Notes: generated from the sequence alone by a model not told the origin. Positions 43,565-55,263 are shown, counted from the first letter of the stretch. The stretch is 64,000 bases of DNA from Cherax quadricarinatus (GCF_038502225.1 NC_091298.1:44488183-44552182); one strand, 5' to 3'. Made by a program: numbers and translations.

Positions 43565-44310
43565 CTTTATTAAGCACTCCATCTTAATATTGGGTATAGC
43601 CCCACTTTGCCTCATAATAGCCTGAATTAATTGTAGCATGAATTTAACGTGGTACTGATTACATTTCTTTTAGCGTTTGGTGCATGTTTATGTGATTCTC
43701 TCTTTACTAATTGCTGCAGTTTTATCGGGTGGATATTTATGTTGCCAGTGTCTTGTTCCACAATTTCACAAAGGTTTACGACAAATTCTGACCATATCTT
43801 CTGAATGTTGCAGCAGAAATCACGATTCTTCAGTCCAGGCAACGTTTTCCCAATCCTGCATTCAGTTTTTGTGTGCCTGTGTTATCTGTAGCCTCAGTTT
43901 CCTGTTCACTGGTAACAGGCAAAGAACCCAGTGTAGTTTTCTTGTGATGAAACCCATCTTCTTCTTGAGTCTTCGTGTTGTGCATTCATAGATACTTTTG
44001 TGCATTCAACTTTTGTAATACTGTACATCGATATATGAGTTAATGTAGCCTTTTTGTCAGTTTGAAACACTTTGTTAATAGGAGATGTCTGAAAAGAATG
44101 ACCAATGAGTTTTCACTCACAGAACTGCCAGTCAATGGATGTTTTCTGTTTTTCACATTTTATGTAATCTCTTGAGATTGTTGAGCATAAAAACCCCACG
44201 ATAGCAGCAGTTTCTGAGATAGTCAGACTCCCCTGTCTGCCACCATCAATCATTCCACGGTCAAAGACACTTAGATCACATTTCTTCCTCTTTCTAATGT
44301 TTGAGCTAAA
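43565..44310 (-). pseudogene. Tc1/mariner transposase fossil
   Basis: In - sense the N-terminus reads RKRKKCDLSVFDRGMIDGGR, SLTISETAAIVGFLCSTISR, then CEKQKTSIDWQFCE, which is the paired-like DNA-binding domain of Tc1 transposases. After stops, TECRIGKTLPGLKNRDFC (first catalytic-Asp neighbourhood) is joined to VVNLCEIVEQDTGNINIHP, KLQQL and GKVGLYPIL, the C-terminal end. The central catalytic part between them is deleted and many stops occur. The terminal inverted repeats were not identified. It is an old, dead DNA transposon. Confidence 0.7.
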
Positions 44311-44344
44311 CAACAATTGAACCACGTGATCATGTCTGTATGAT

Positions 44345-44456
44345 TTTAGGCACTGATGAAGCCACTGTGTGGCGAAAAGTTCCTCCAATAAAGATTCCCA
44401 TATGTTGCATAAGTGTCTTAGTTCTTCAACTTGTCGGTTTTCAAAATCATTCATCG
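44345..44456 (+). mobile_element. Penelope terminal fragment with hammerhead-like core
   Basis: CTGATGA (exact consensus box) is followed by A, stem II GCCAC-TGT-GTGGC and GAAAAG, then AATAAAGATTCCC, CATAAGTGTCTTAG and the tail CTTGTCGGTTTTC. It is the only core in the window with a perfect CUGAUGA, though GAAA is followed by A and not C, and no NUH partner is evident. Confidence 0.6.
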
Positions 44457-44783
44457 CACATAAAGCTACTTAGCATGTGAAAAAAAAATTATTCAGTCCA
44501 GATATATCAACAGACCAATAAAAACATTAATTTCCTGGCAACTTACCTGGCAGGCTGTAAAATGTAAAGTGTCTCGGGTGGCACCAGAACCGTCCCTGGG
44601 TGGCACCCTGGTACAGACTAGTTAGTAGTGCAACACAAGTACAGTGTCAAGGCTGTGTGTGTGATTAAGGAGCTGGCGTACTGGTTTACCTAATAAAGTG
44701 GTCCCTGAGTGGGTACTTGTAATCAAATTTATATACTAAAACAACAATTAAATTAATATTTACTTCACCTGCTTCCTTCTTAG
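44457..44783. other. intron end before IR exon
   Basis: No feature recognised except CGGGTGGCACC / GGGTGGCACC repeats near 44577-44607. It ends in the pyrimidine-rich acceptor GCTTCCTTCTTAG. Confidence 0.45.
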
Positions 44784-44942
44784 ATTATCCAACGGGCCAA
44801 ATTTGCTGGTGGCATCAGAGGCAAATCCCATAAATAAGTTAATTATGGCTCCTGAGAGGCAGACTTCCAGAGCTCACAGTATACAGTTCATCGGTCCCGT
44901 GAGGAAGCTGATGGACTACCTTGCTGAAGCTCTTAATTTTAC
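44784..44942 (+). CDS. IR gene, fourth sure exon (start of ligand-binding S1)
   Basis: 159 bases, acceptor TTCTTAG|A, donor TTTTAC|GTAAGT. The first base completes AAA (Lys156), and AC is carried over. Residues 157-208 read LSNGPNLLVASEANPINKL, IMAPERQ, then FIGPVRKLMDYLAEALNF. The strand LLVAS opens S1. GPVRKLMDYLAEALNFTY is the conserved helix in which iGluRs have G-x-x-x-D-L-L-x-x-(I/L)-A-x-x-(L/M)-N-F. The phases on both sides fit the neighbouring exons exactly, though they are 6.8 and 15.7 kb away. Confidence 0.92.
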
Positions 44943-45146
44943 GTAAGTATGCCTTAATGTTGTTTCTTTATTATACTGAAGATGAGAATTTCTCATTTTC
45001 CCGTAACTGAGATGTTTGTCTGCTAAACATTAATCTCACAAATATTATTATAAATGGTGTTGAGAGGACTTATATCTTGGACACAGTGAGGAATTTATAT
45101 ATCGTGCCTAACATGCCAAACTTGCCGAATACCATAAACTTCCTTT
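44943..45146. other. intron start
   Basis: Plain intronic sequence, no element recognised. Confidence 0.4.
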
Positions 45147-45158
45147 AAAAGTAAACTT

Positions 45159-45254
45159 GTAAAGTAAAAGGACACAAGTGCAACTAATGTGACATTAGTT
45201 GCACTTGTGTCCTTTTACTTTACATATTGTCGGTAATTCTACCAACTTTATTAC
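45159..45254. mobile_element. 96-bp palindromic Penelope mini-insertion with 12-bp TSD
   Basis: A 32-nt arm (GTAAAGTAAAAGG...CTAATGT, 45159-45190), one G, then the exact complement (45192-45223), then the 31-nt tail ATATTGTCGGTAATTC...TTTATTAC. AAAAGTAAACTT is duplicated at 45147-45158 and 45255-45266. Its outer ends equal those of the 13.5-kb PLE block (GTAAAG at 6178, TTTATTAC at 19720). The inner end of each arm is the nucleotide 3' of the GTC where the hammerhead would cut. Confidence 0.85.
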
Positions 45255-45378
45255 AAAAGTAAACTTTTTAGAAAAAAAATCTTTTACAGAGAGATTTTTT
45301 TTTCATTGACAATGATGTAAAGATTTTTGATTTTGGAATAAAACTCACTTAGAAACTTCAAGTAACTACCCTTAAACT

Positions 45379-47447
45379 GTAAATTAAAAGGACACAAGTG
45401 CAACTAATGTGACATTTTATTGTGGCAACGTTTCGCTCTCCAGGAGCTTTGTGAAGCCGATACAAGCAGTATATGGACACAGGGTATATAAAGGCTCAGA
45501 GTGAGGTGCAATACTAGTGAGGTACCATTTCGATGTTCACTAGTGGTAGTAGTAGTAGTAGTAGTAGTAGTGACAATATGGTAGAGCAATTAATTCATAG
45601 ATGAGTAAAAGGATATAAAAGCTATTACTTGGGTAACATAAAAAATAGGTTGGACAAATATAGACTGGAAAGAGGCAGCTTGTTTCATTGTTCACTCTCT
45701 GTAATGTGCTTTGTGTAGTATAACAGGAGAGACTATGTGATGGCAGGGTTTACTGTTTTCAGGAGGATTCTTGCTAAGACTTCAGAGATGGTGAAGCTGA
45801 CGTTGTTTTATTTAATTGTATTCGAAACAGCGATCAGTGCTGATTCAAGGCACTTGCGTCTGCGGAAATTAGTTTCTTTGATCACTAATTGGGCGTCCCT
45901 GAATTTCATGAGATGATTGGTGGAATTTCGGTGTTGTAGACAGGCGTTGTTCAAGTTATCGTTCCTACATGCGTAAATGTGTTCATTGAGGCGGGTGTCG
46001 AGGTTTCTTGCTGTTTCACCTACATAAATCTTGTCACAGCCTCCACAGGGTATAGTGTAAACCTCTGCATTGACTGGTTCGTGATGCTTTGATTTTGTCG
46101 TCGTTAGATCCTTTATTGAAGTGCTAGAAGCGATGGCGACTCTTGTGTTAGCTTGTGAAAGTACTTTAGAAACGTTCAGTGCAACCTGGCTGTTGGGAAG
46201 AATTATAACTTTGTTGGGAGTGGTGTTGGTGCGTGGAGAATTAATAATCTGAAGAGCTCTTTTCTTGCAGTCTTTGATGAAAAAGGAAGGAAAATGTAAC
46301 TCAGTGAAGGTTTGGTGAATGTATGTACATTCCTCGTCAAGAAACTCTGGACTACAAATTCGGTATGCTCTTTGGAAGAACCCGATGATGATGCCTCTTT
46401 TGGTCTTGGTATCTTGACTGGAATAGAAGTGTGTGAGATCATTTTTATTGGTAGGTTTCCGATAAACTTGAAATCTTAGGTTGTTGTCTACTTTGTGAAT
46501 GAGGACGTCGAGGAAAGGTAGCTTGTCATTGGACTCTTCTTCTAGTGTAAACTGGATCGCCGGTTCAACTGCATTGAGCCTTGCCTGAAGATTCCGTACA
46601 TCAAAACGTTTGGGAGTTATTACGAGGACGTCGTCCACGTAACGTAGCCAAGTGACGCTTGAAGGGATGATGTTTGCGAAGTGTTCAGACTCTAGGTGTT
46701 CCATGTATAAGTTGGCTAGGACGGCACTGATGGGGGACCCCATTCCCATGCTGTAGGTTTGTTTGTAGAGTCTGCTGTTTAAAGAAAAACAGTTGAAATT
46801 AACACAGAGTTCAATCAAGTCAACAAAATCTCCGGGAGGTAGAGGAAGATTAAGGTCCTGATTGACTTTACGTCGTAGAACCTCGATGGCTTTTGTGGTC
46901 GGTACTTTTGTGAAGAGGGAAGTCACGTCCAAACTGCTTAGTTTCTTGTTACGGATGGAGAGGTTGCGGATGCGGTTGAGAAGGTCGCCTGAGTGTTTAA
47001 GATGAGCGGGGCTGATGGTCCCCAGAAGGCAGGAAAGATGTTTGGCAAGAACTCTGGCTAGTTTGTGTGGAGCACTGCCTATACCTGACGTGATGGGTCT
47101 GAGAGGAATATTGTGTTTATGGGTCTTGGGTAAACCATGCATGTGTGCTGGTTTAGGGTTGCTTGGTAACAAGTACAGAAGTTTCTTCCCTTCTCTAGTG
47201 CGTTTGAGTATTTGTCTGGTTTTGTATAGAAAATCTTTGGTGAGTGTCTCCCACTGTTGAGTGCTGATGGGTTCGTATGTAGACTGATCACTCAAAAGGT
47301 CCATCATTTTAGTGTTGTAGTCACTGGTGTTGAGTATGACGACTCCACCACCTTTGTCGGCGGTTGACGATAATGTTGGGGTCGTTGGCTCTTAAGGACA
47401 GTGATGTTCGTCTAGGAAGATTAGAAGGTTCACATTAAGCTGCAGTG
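45379..47447 (-). pseudogene. PLE copy F: terminal segment, 3' UTR and disrupted RT/GIY-YIG ORF
   Basis: The left end GTAAATTAAAAGG and hammerhead region are more diverged (core TTCACAA in sense). The ORF is open from about 47307 to a premature TAA at 45808 (CAA to TAA), 25 codons before the family stop near 45733. The 499 readable residues include GLPKTHK, SLDVTSLF, MGMGSP (preceded by YS), YVDD, FLD, EVY-TIPCGGC, YVG, RLNEH and ESALI. Upstream of MMDLL small deletions remove the frame (GCGGTTGACG, GTTGGCTCTTAAGG). It is a separate, older insertion than copies A and C, at about 95% identity by eye. Confidence 0.85.
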
Positions 47448-47995
47448 GCAAACCTAACTATCAACTCAATCTAGTTACGAACCATAATGTTCAGAAGGGG
47501 GGCCTTCTCACTCGCTTTTGTGCGACGATACATCACTGCCCTTAAGGACCTAACGACCCCAACATTATCATCACCACCGCCGACAAAGGAGGTGAGTGAT
47601 GTATGGCGTCCTTAAGGCAAGATTAGAAGAAGAAGGTTCACATAAAGCTGCAGTGAGAAGGCCCTGTATATAACCCTTCTGAAAGTTGCTGTCACTGTGT
47701 CTATGGTTCCTGGTAACTAGATTGAGTTGATAGTTAGGTTTGCCTTCTCACTGCAGCTTAATGTGAACCTTCTAATCTTCCTAGACGATACATCACTGTC
47801 CTTAAGGACCTCGCCAACGACCCCAACATTATCGTCACCACCGCCGACAAAGGTGGTGGAGTCGTCATACTCAACACCAGCGACTACAACACTAAAATGA
47901 TGGATCTTTTGAGTGATCAGTCTACATACGAACCCATCAGCGCTCAACAGTTGGAGACACTCACCAAAGATTCGCTAGCAATTCCTACACTGTTG
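47448..47995. mobile_element. zig-zag of PLE ORF pieces in alternating orientation
   Basis: Three further pieces of the same PLE region follow copy F: + at 47448-47592 (GCAAACCTAACTATC to GACAAAGGAGG), - at 47593-47743 (GATTAGAAGAAGAAGGTTC to GTTAGGTTTGC), + at 47744-47975 (CTTCTCACTGCAGC to CTCACCAAAGATT). Together with F the orientation is -, +, -, +. All cover the part coding for PNYQLN to TTADKGGG. Confidence 0.8.
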
Positions 47996-48000
47996 GGGTG

Positions 48001-48851
48001 TAGGGATCACCTTCTGAACTTGTAATCGATGTCCTGTTACATAAACAGAGGATGGGAGTTCACGGCTGTCGAAAGTTAAATGAGCCACATTGCAAGGGTA
48101 TCGTTTTCGCCCGCAAGCAGGAAGAACGTAAGTGTCTACCTTGAGAATTGGGAGATCTTGGAGTTCCAGCTGTTCGAGAATGTCATTGCCACATGTCTGG
48201 AAATTCTGTTGGACTATGGTAAGGGGCAGAATAACAGTACCACTACAAGAATTGAGGGAATGATGTTTTTCGATAGTGATAGGAATAGTATCGATATGTG
48301 AAAGAAGGGAAAGATCATGAGCTTGGGTAGAATTCTGGACTGTGATGATGCACGTACCACTCTTAAGAGCATGAAAGGAAATATCTCTACCAACGTGGCA
48401 TAGGAGCGCTTTGCCAATACTATGGTCGGAAAGAAAGGCAGTAGAAGAAGTCAGTCTTAAAGTAAAGAATTTAGTCCATTGTGTGGTCCGAAACTGACGT
48501 GTCGGTCTTTTCCAAGTAGAATGGGAAGGTAACGAAGTAACATCATCAGGAGATTGTCGTTGGCGAAGTGGGACCAGAGTCGGTCCAACACGGGACGGGC
48601 TGGCGATTCGATAATCGCCACACCGTAGAGGAAGAGGCCAGAAGCATAGTCAAAGGAGAGTGGAGGTCAGACAAATCGAAGGAGTCAGTCAAAACCCCGG
48701 CACCTGAAGCGGGTGACGAAACAGCACCAGCAAGAGGTACAGGGGCCTTAGGAGTGTCCGAAGAGTGGCCAAAAGATGAGGCGAGGTCAGAGCGGGGTGC
48801 GGTAACAATAAGGGGCCCGGGGGTAGCGGGGTCATGGATTGGGGACTCCAT
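48001..48851 (-). pseudogene. I-like LINE ORF1, N-terminal two thirds
   Basis: In - sense an ATG at 48851 starts MESPIHDPATPGPLIVTAP. After a frame change near 48530 the body reads WKRPTRQFRTTQWTKFFTL, DHSIGKALLCHVGRDISFHA, GTVILPLTIVQQNFQTCGND, LQDLPILKVDTYVLPA, CNVAHLTFDSRELPSSVYV and GHRLQVQKVIPTPQQ. The piece ends just where the first zinc-knuckle cysteine would start and abuts the PLE zig-zag. It is the N-terminal RNA-binding part of an I-clade gag-like protein. The protein at 21838-22718 would be the complementary zinc-knuckle and C-terminal type. Confidence 0.65.
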
Positions 48852-49615
48852 GGTTAGGTTACTCCTTTCTTTTTGTTTTTAAGAAAAAAAAAGAAGAAAA
48901 TAAAAATAAAAAAAATGAAAAAAGGAGGGACCAGGGAGGGATAGTTCCTAGGAGGAATGAAAGGGCCAGAAATCTCCCTCCACGCCCAAGAGGACCTCAG
49001 CACCGTAAGTAGCGCAGATGAAGCATGGAACCCGTGCCATACCCTACCCTTCATGCCAGTAAACCAGCAATCCGGGATAGCAACCTCACATCTGCCGAGC
49101 TACCTCGGTGGACAAAAGAGAGGGCAGCCGGATATCTGCCACAAAGCATGCCTCCTTTGTCCTCCACCCCCGGAATCCGAAAGGTGGCTTCCAGAGATAC
49201 ACCCATCACCCGAAAGACACCCAAAGCCACCCTCCGGGATACTGGAGAGGGATCGGGACATCCCCAGGCGATCCAGATTCCACGGAAAACTACAACTACG
49301 CCACCGCCAAGAACCTCAACGGAATGGGATGAACCCCGGTACCCTTTCCCCTACCTAGGAACTAGCCCGCCTGTGGGAAAAATCCCAAAGGTCAAAAAGA
49401 GGAAGGGCAAAAGGGAGGGGTGGGGAGGAGGAGGAGGAAAGGAAAAAGGGGAGGATGGGGAGGATGGGGAGGATGGGATAGGGAAGGGGGGATTGGGGGT
49501 AATTAGGTATAGTCTGAGGAAGGAGACCGACAGGTCTAATTCCTCAGACGAAGAGCCTCTTCACGCCAAGGAGCTCCCCTTGAAGAGGATGTATGTAAAG
49601 TTATGGATATCATAG
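48852..49615 (-). mobile_element. probable 5' region of the I-like LINE
   Basis: Lies directly upstream (in sense) of ORF1. It includes a T-rich run (A-rich on +, 48880-48925) and on the + strand a G-rich purine stretch with GAGGATGGG repeats (49450-49480). It is open on + in two frames (133 and 196 codons), but those translations are Pro/Arg-rich without a domain, so I take them as accidental. Confidence 0.4.
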
Positions 49616-49875
49616 TGGAACATCGCCGAATTTTTTATTATTGCCACGTTAATTTCATTTAGGCTATTACAATATCAATGCTTGTGGGATATTTCTAATG
49701 CAATAATATTCATCCTTCTGGCTGTGGGCACTGGTGTGCCTGGGGGCACTTCCTTTTTTTTCTCTCTCCCTCCCTCCCTCACTCCAGTGAAGACGGTCCT
49801 TTGGGAACGTACTCACTTGGACATCCTCCTCTTTTCTGCAATTTTGCAGGCTCTAGGTGATGTGTTTGTACTGCA
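49616..49875. other. unassigned
   Basis: T-rich, with a CT-rich run at 49752-49785. No recognised element. Confidence 0.3.
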
Positions 49876-52800
49876 GGTACTGCAAGGAACTTGCAATCCC
49901 ATTCATTGATAACTGGGACATATTCTTTGGCAAACGTGATATGTATGCAAGGGATGGTGTTCATCTCTCTGGGGATGGAGTGGTTGCATTTGCCAATTCA
50001 ATTGAGAAGGTAATTGATAATTTGTCTAGAATTTAAACTGATAGATTATAGAGGTATGGGTGTTTGTGGGAAACAATCAGGCTGCAGTATTAGGGTTAAA
50101 AACAGCAGTTATTACCGGGATACCTCAGGGATATGTTTAAAAGACAATATTCAAAATAAAGTTGCTAGTAATGGCAAATCAACTGATCAACAAAGAAAGA
50201 TGGCAGAGGGCAACAAGTGACTAGCTCCCTTAAGGTTTACTATACAAATAGTAGGAGTCTAAGAAATAAGATAGATGAGCTAAGTTACTTGCAAGTGTAG
50301 GTAATATAGATATTATCGGTATAAAAGAGACCTGGTTCAACCTGAAAGATAGAGAAATGCCTTCTGAATGCAACATTCAGGGTTATAAACTATTCCACAC
50401 TGATAGGATCAACAGGAAGGGTGGTGGAGTGGCGATGTTTGTCAGAGAAAATTTAAATTGTGGTCTTAGACATAAGATTAGAAACATCAAACACAGAATC
50501 TGTTTGGATACAGTTTCTCGAGGGTCGTGACAAATTAATTTTGGGTCTGATTTATAGGCCCCCAAACCTTGATAAGGAGTGCAGTAAGCTGTAATGGGAC
50601 GAAATTCATAAGGCATCTAGATATGAAAATGTTGTGATAATGGAAGATTTTAACTTTAGACAAACTGATTGGAACAATATGACAGGAAATTTTGAGTCTA
50701 GTGATTTTCTTGATACGGTTCAGGATTGTTTTTTAGAACAGGTTGTGACAGAACCAACTAGAGGAAACAATCTGCTTGACTTGGTTCTTGCCAACAAAGA
50801 GTCACTAATTAATAATCTTGAGGATAATGATGAGCTTGGGGAAAGTGATCACAAATCACTTAGTTTCAATATATCATGGAATTACCCAGATAACTGCAAT
50901 CAAATCTCTATCCCAGATTTTCGTTTGGCCAACTTCATGGGACTGAAAAATTACCTGGGTGGGCTAAATTGGGATGTCCTGACTATGGGTCAGGTAGGTG
51001 ATCTTGGTTGCCAATATGACGTTTTTCAGAGCATAGTTCTAGCTGTCCAGACAACTTTTGTTTTGAGTAGGGAAGTTAGATCTAAGAAAAATGATCCCAA
51101 ATGGATAAACAATAGATTAAAACATTTCATTGGTCAAAAGAGAGGCATATATAGGCGTATCAAAAGAGGGGATGGGCAGTTAAGAAATCAATATATTCAA
51201 TTAAAGCTAGAAATAAAGAAAGGAATAAGAAAAGCAAAAAGGGATTATGAGGCTAAGGTCGCATAGGGTTTCAAAGACTAACCCAAAAGGGTTCTTTCAG
51301 GTATACAGAAGTAAGATTAGGGACAAGATTGGCCCGCTTAAGAGTAACTCTGGTCAGATCACTGACAGTGATAAGGATATGTCTGAAATTCTCAATACCT
51401 ACTTCCTCTCAGTTTTCTCCCAGGAAAATACTAGCGATATTCCTGAAATAGTAGATTATATAGAACAGAAAGATAATAAACTATGCACGATTGCGGTAAC
51501 TAGTGACATGGTCCTCAGACAAATAGAGAAACTAAAACCTAACAAATCCCCAGCCCTGATGAACTGTTTGCAAGGGTGTTAAAGGAATGTAAAGAGGAAC
51601 TTAGCATACCTTTGGCTAATCTTTTTAACATATATCACTACAAGCTGGCATAGTGCCTGATAAGTGGAAAATGGCAAATGTAATACCTATTTACAAGGCA
51701 GGTGACAGGTCCTTGGCTTCGAACTATAGACCAACAAGCCTTACCTCCATAGTGGGAAAATTTATGGAATCAATAATTGCCGAAGCAATTCGTAGCCATC
51801 TTGATAGGCACAGATTAATTAATGAATCTCAACACAGTTTTACAAAGGGGCGTTCCTGTCTTACAAATTTACTAACTTTTTTCACTAAGGTATTTGAGGA
51901 GGTAGATCATGGTAATGAATATGATATTGTGTATATGGACTTCAGTAAGGCTTTCAATAGAGTTCCACACCAGAGGCTATTGAGAAAACTTTAGGCACAC
52001 AGAATAGGAGGTGAAATTTTTTCCTGGGTAGAGGCATGGCTGACAAATAGGCAGCAGAGAGTTTGCATAAATGGGGAGAAATCAGAATGGGGGAACGTCA
52101 CAAGCGGTGTTCCACAGGGGTCAGTGATGGGCCCGTTGTTGTTCACAATTTACATAAACGACATAGATGAGGGAATAAATAGCGACGTAAGCAAATTTGC
52201 TGATGACACCAAAATAGGCCGCCCAATTCATTCTAATGAGGACACTAGAGCACTCCAGGATGATTTGAATGGACTGATGCAATGGTCGGAGAAGTGGCAG
52301 ATGCAGTTTAATATAGACAAATGCAAAGTTATAAATGTTGGACAGGACAATAACCATGCCACATATAAACTAAATAATGTAGATCTTATACTACTGATTG
52401 CAAAAAAGATTTAGGAGTTCTGGTTCACAGTAATCTAAAACCAAGACAACAGTGCATTAGCGTTCGCAATAAAGTTAACAAAATTCTTGGCTTCATATCT
52501 AGAAGTATAAATAATAGAAGTCCTCGGGTTGTTCTTCAACTCTATATATCCTTGGTTAGGCCTCATTTAGACTATGTTGCTCAGTTCTGGTCACCGTATT
52601 ACAGAATGGATATAAACGCTCTGGAAAACGTACAGAGGAGGATGACAAAAATGATCCCATGTATCAGAAATCTTCCCTATGAGGACGGACTGAGGGCCCC
52701 TGAATCTGCACTCTCTCGAAAGGCGTAGAATTAGGGGGAATATGATCGAGGTGTATAAATGGAAAACAGGAATAAATAAAGGGGATGTTAATAGTGTGCT

Positions 52801-52892
52801 GAAGATTTCCAGCCAAGACAGGACTCGCAGCAATGGTTTCAAGCTGGAAAAATTCAGATTCAGGAAGGATATAGGAAAGCACTGGTTTGGTT
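49876..52892 (+). pseudogene. CR1-like LINE: ORF1 end, endonuclease and RT (first part)
   Basis: The + strand reads the end of an SGNH-esterase ORF1 (YCKELAIPFIDNWDIFF, ARDGVHLSGDG with the DxxH pair kept, stop near 50035). After a 190-bp gap comes the ORF2 endonuclease (VYYTNSRSLRNKIDELS near 50240, IIGIKETWFNL near 50317, MEDFNFRQTDW near 50640, LGESDHKSL near 50840). Then the linker KKNDPKWINNRLKHF and the RT: KMANVIPIYKAGDRS, FTKGRSCLTNLL, motif A YMDFSKAFNRVPHQRLL, SGVPQGSV, FADDTK near 52195. Frame breaks occur near 50600, 51265, 51555, 51995 and 52410. The copy is cut at FRKDIGKHWFG by a DNA element and resumes at 55264. Confidence 0.82.
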
Positions 52893-52897
52893 GTATA

Positions 52898-55259
52898 ACA
52901 AGTTTGTTCAGTATTCTGGTAGCGAGGAGTAAATGATACGTCTTCGGAGGCTTCTTTGTTTATTGTTAAGTCGTGGTGGGTACACAGGCTTGTGTGTTGT
53001 GCCTATGGCCCGGGCAGGGCCATCCCACGAGAGAGAGCTAGGGGTAGGCCTTGTGTCTTCCTGCTAGGCTGCTGTGTGAGAGTGAGGCAAGGGCAGGCAG
53101 GCTGACGTGCCCACCGAGAGGCCTGGCTACAGAGGGCAACACTTGATTGGCGCGAAATATGAACTAAGCTGGCAGACAGCATGCGCTATTTGTGCAGACA
53201 GTACAGGCTGTCTACATACGCTTGGCCACCTACCGCGCGTCGTCCCGACGCGACAATACTGGTGGTAAAAGGAACTCGGTCTCTCTCGTAGGAACAGGGC
53301 ACAGAACACAAAATAAAAACATATATATACATATGGACATGGAAAAAAAACTTCCTACAGGGAGGGAAGAAAAAAACATGTGGGTGTGCTAAACATTGTG
53401 ATCATAGGCAGTGAGCGTCGAAGGGCATCACTGCATGCCTTCCTGTGTCTGGACAGATACTGCAGCACCGGAGACATCACTGTGGCTGAGCTGTGATGTA
53501 ACAGGGTGCGGTCTCCTCTGGAATGGTGAAGCAGTCACCGTAGGAGTCGCTGCAGGTTTTCACTCAACCTGGGGCACTACATGCTGGTGCCCTCGAGTGA
53601 GGCGTCGACAAAACTCGGCAACTGGGCAGGACTTCTGGCAAGCGACTCAGCAGGACACTTCTCAACTGGTACTGTCGCTGGGCTGTCGCTGCCGACGAGC
53701 GTGGAGCGAGTTGTGGCAGAGACGACTGGGCGAAACATTTGGGAGTTGTAACATCATACACCAGACTGCAGTGAGCGAGCTAGCAGTCAAAGTGACATCA
53801 TCTTTGTGCAGGCTGCTCACTGAAGCTTGTGACACGATGCTGATACAGCGCCTGCCGACAGGGCTAACTGCGGCTTGGCGAGTGTCATTCTCTGGGCAGT
53901 TAGAGTTATAGCAGAGGTTAGTCTAAGCATCCCCAGACTTGTTTCTCTACATATAACTGCACTCTGATGGTCTGGAGGTGAAGTGAAACAAATCTCGATG
54001 AGAATCATAGCAGGTACGATTCTGCAGAACATCATGAGCGACGAGCATAAAAGCTTTCCGTACAAGAGGGGTCGGTCACTCGGGGATGTCTGATAGCTGT
54101 CAAACACACTGGTCACACGGGTGACTTAACACAGTGGTGCTACTCAGGTCTGGCTCAGACCTCACTGGACATACGGAAACTTTACACACCCGCGGTACAT
54201 GCGGTACAACATGGCTTAAACTAGCAAATGATGTTTTTCTGTGCATAAAACTGACTCTAAGACATACTAAAATGTGAGAACACTGACTGAGAGGAATTAA
54301 TTAACACCACATATATCTTCTCTCAGTCTTCTCGACAACACTAAAATAATTACTGAACACTCGATGGTGACATCATGTGATGTCGCGAGGTGATGTCAGC
54401 AGACATCTCGAGGTGATGTCAGGCAGACATCGTGAGGTGACGTCAGCAGACATCGTGACGTCATGAAGTCAGGCAGCATCGTCGGTGATGTTAATGTGAT
54501 GCGGGCAGCAGAACACAGCATGTGGCCTGGGACATCTGGTAACTCACGTGGCTGATAGATGTACGTGACATCGCCCACACCCACATGGCATTGTGATCCA
54601 CGTGGCGTCGTGATCTACGTGGCATGCTGATCCACGTAGCTTCGAGTGGCCTCGGGCACTCAGATACACAGCTCTGGCAATGAATCACACGAAAAACGGC
54701 AGAAAACACAGCAAAGGGAGTGAGTAGTGGTGAGTGGTGTATGGTAGGCTGGTGAGGTGTGAGAGTACAGCAGGGCAAGGCAAGGAACAGCCACTTCCTC
54801 CTCCCACAAACACGTGGAGAACTCACACTGGACACAGAAATCACCACAAAACTCACATCTGGCTTGCTGAAACAGCTGTGCTGAGCTGAACAACAGCAAC
54901 ATACAAGTGACACTGAACACGTGACTTGAGAAACAGCGTGGGACGCTGTAGCATGGGGTCGCTGGGATGCCACTTACAATTCTCGAAGAAATTCGGCAAA
55001 TTTCGGCTAGATCCTGCTTGTACCTGTGTCTGGATGCTGAAACGTGCAGACACGACTTAAGGATAACTCGTTGAGAGACGGATGCTTCTTGCATGGGATG
55101 AAGTGAAGATGACTTCATCCCTCTTCCTTCCTCTTTCTGGGCAAACAACTGCTGTGACCACCGCTGCTACCAATGTTTAATGGACTTATTTGGTTGGTAG
55201 CAGCCTCCGAAGAAGTTTATCATTAACCACCCGCTTTCAGCACTACCAAACAAACTCAT
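52898..55259. mobile_element. 2.36-kb element with about 65-bp terminal inverted repeats
   Basis: The left end AGTTTGTTCAGTATTCTGG ... AATGATACGTCTTCGGAGGC and the complement of the right end AGTTTGTTTGGTAGTGCTG ... AATGATAAACTTCTTCGGAGGC agree over roughly 65 bp (about 75%). It separates two halves of one CR1-like LINE. TATA occurs at both borders (52894-52897, 55260-55263). No transposase was recognised. The longest frame (53411-53911 +, 166 codons, Cys/Trp-rich) has no domain that I know. Two short repeat arrays lie inside. Likely a non-autonomous DNA transposon of unassigned superfamily. Confidence 0.65.
54370..54655. repeat. two short imperfect tandem arrays inside the TIR element
   Basis: 54370-54482: units around GAGGTGATGTCAGCAGACATC (about 24-28 bp, four copies, each holding a small inverted repeat GATGTC/GACATC). 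54588-54650: units around GATCCACGTGGCGTCGT (about 21 bp, three to four copies). Confidence 0.65.
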
Positions 55260-55263
55260 TATA

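Noticed and set aside
48957..49615. ORFs of 133 and 196 codons on the + strand
   Set aside because: Low-complexity Pro/Arg/Gly composition with no start context or domain; they overlap the antisense 5' region of an I-like LINE.
53411..53911. 166-codon ORF inside the TIR element as a transposase
   Set aside because: No catalytic triad or zinc-finger pattern could be identified; kept only as a remark in the element entry.
52898..55259. LTR retrotransposon
   Set aside because: The matching ends are inverted, not direct, and no primer-binding site, gag or pol was recognised.
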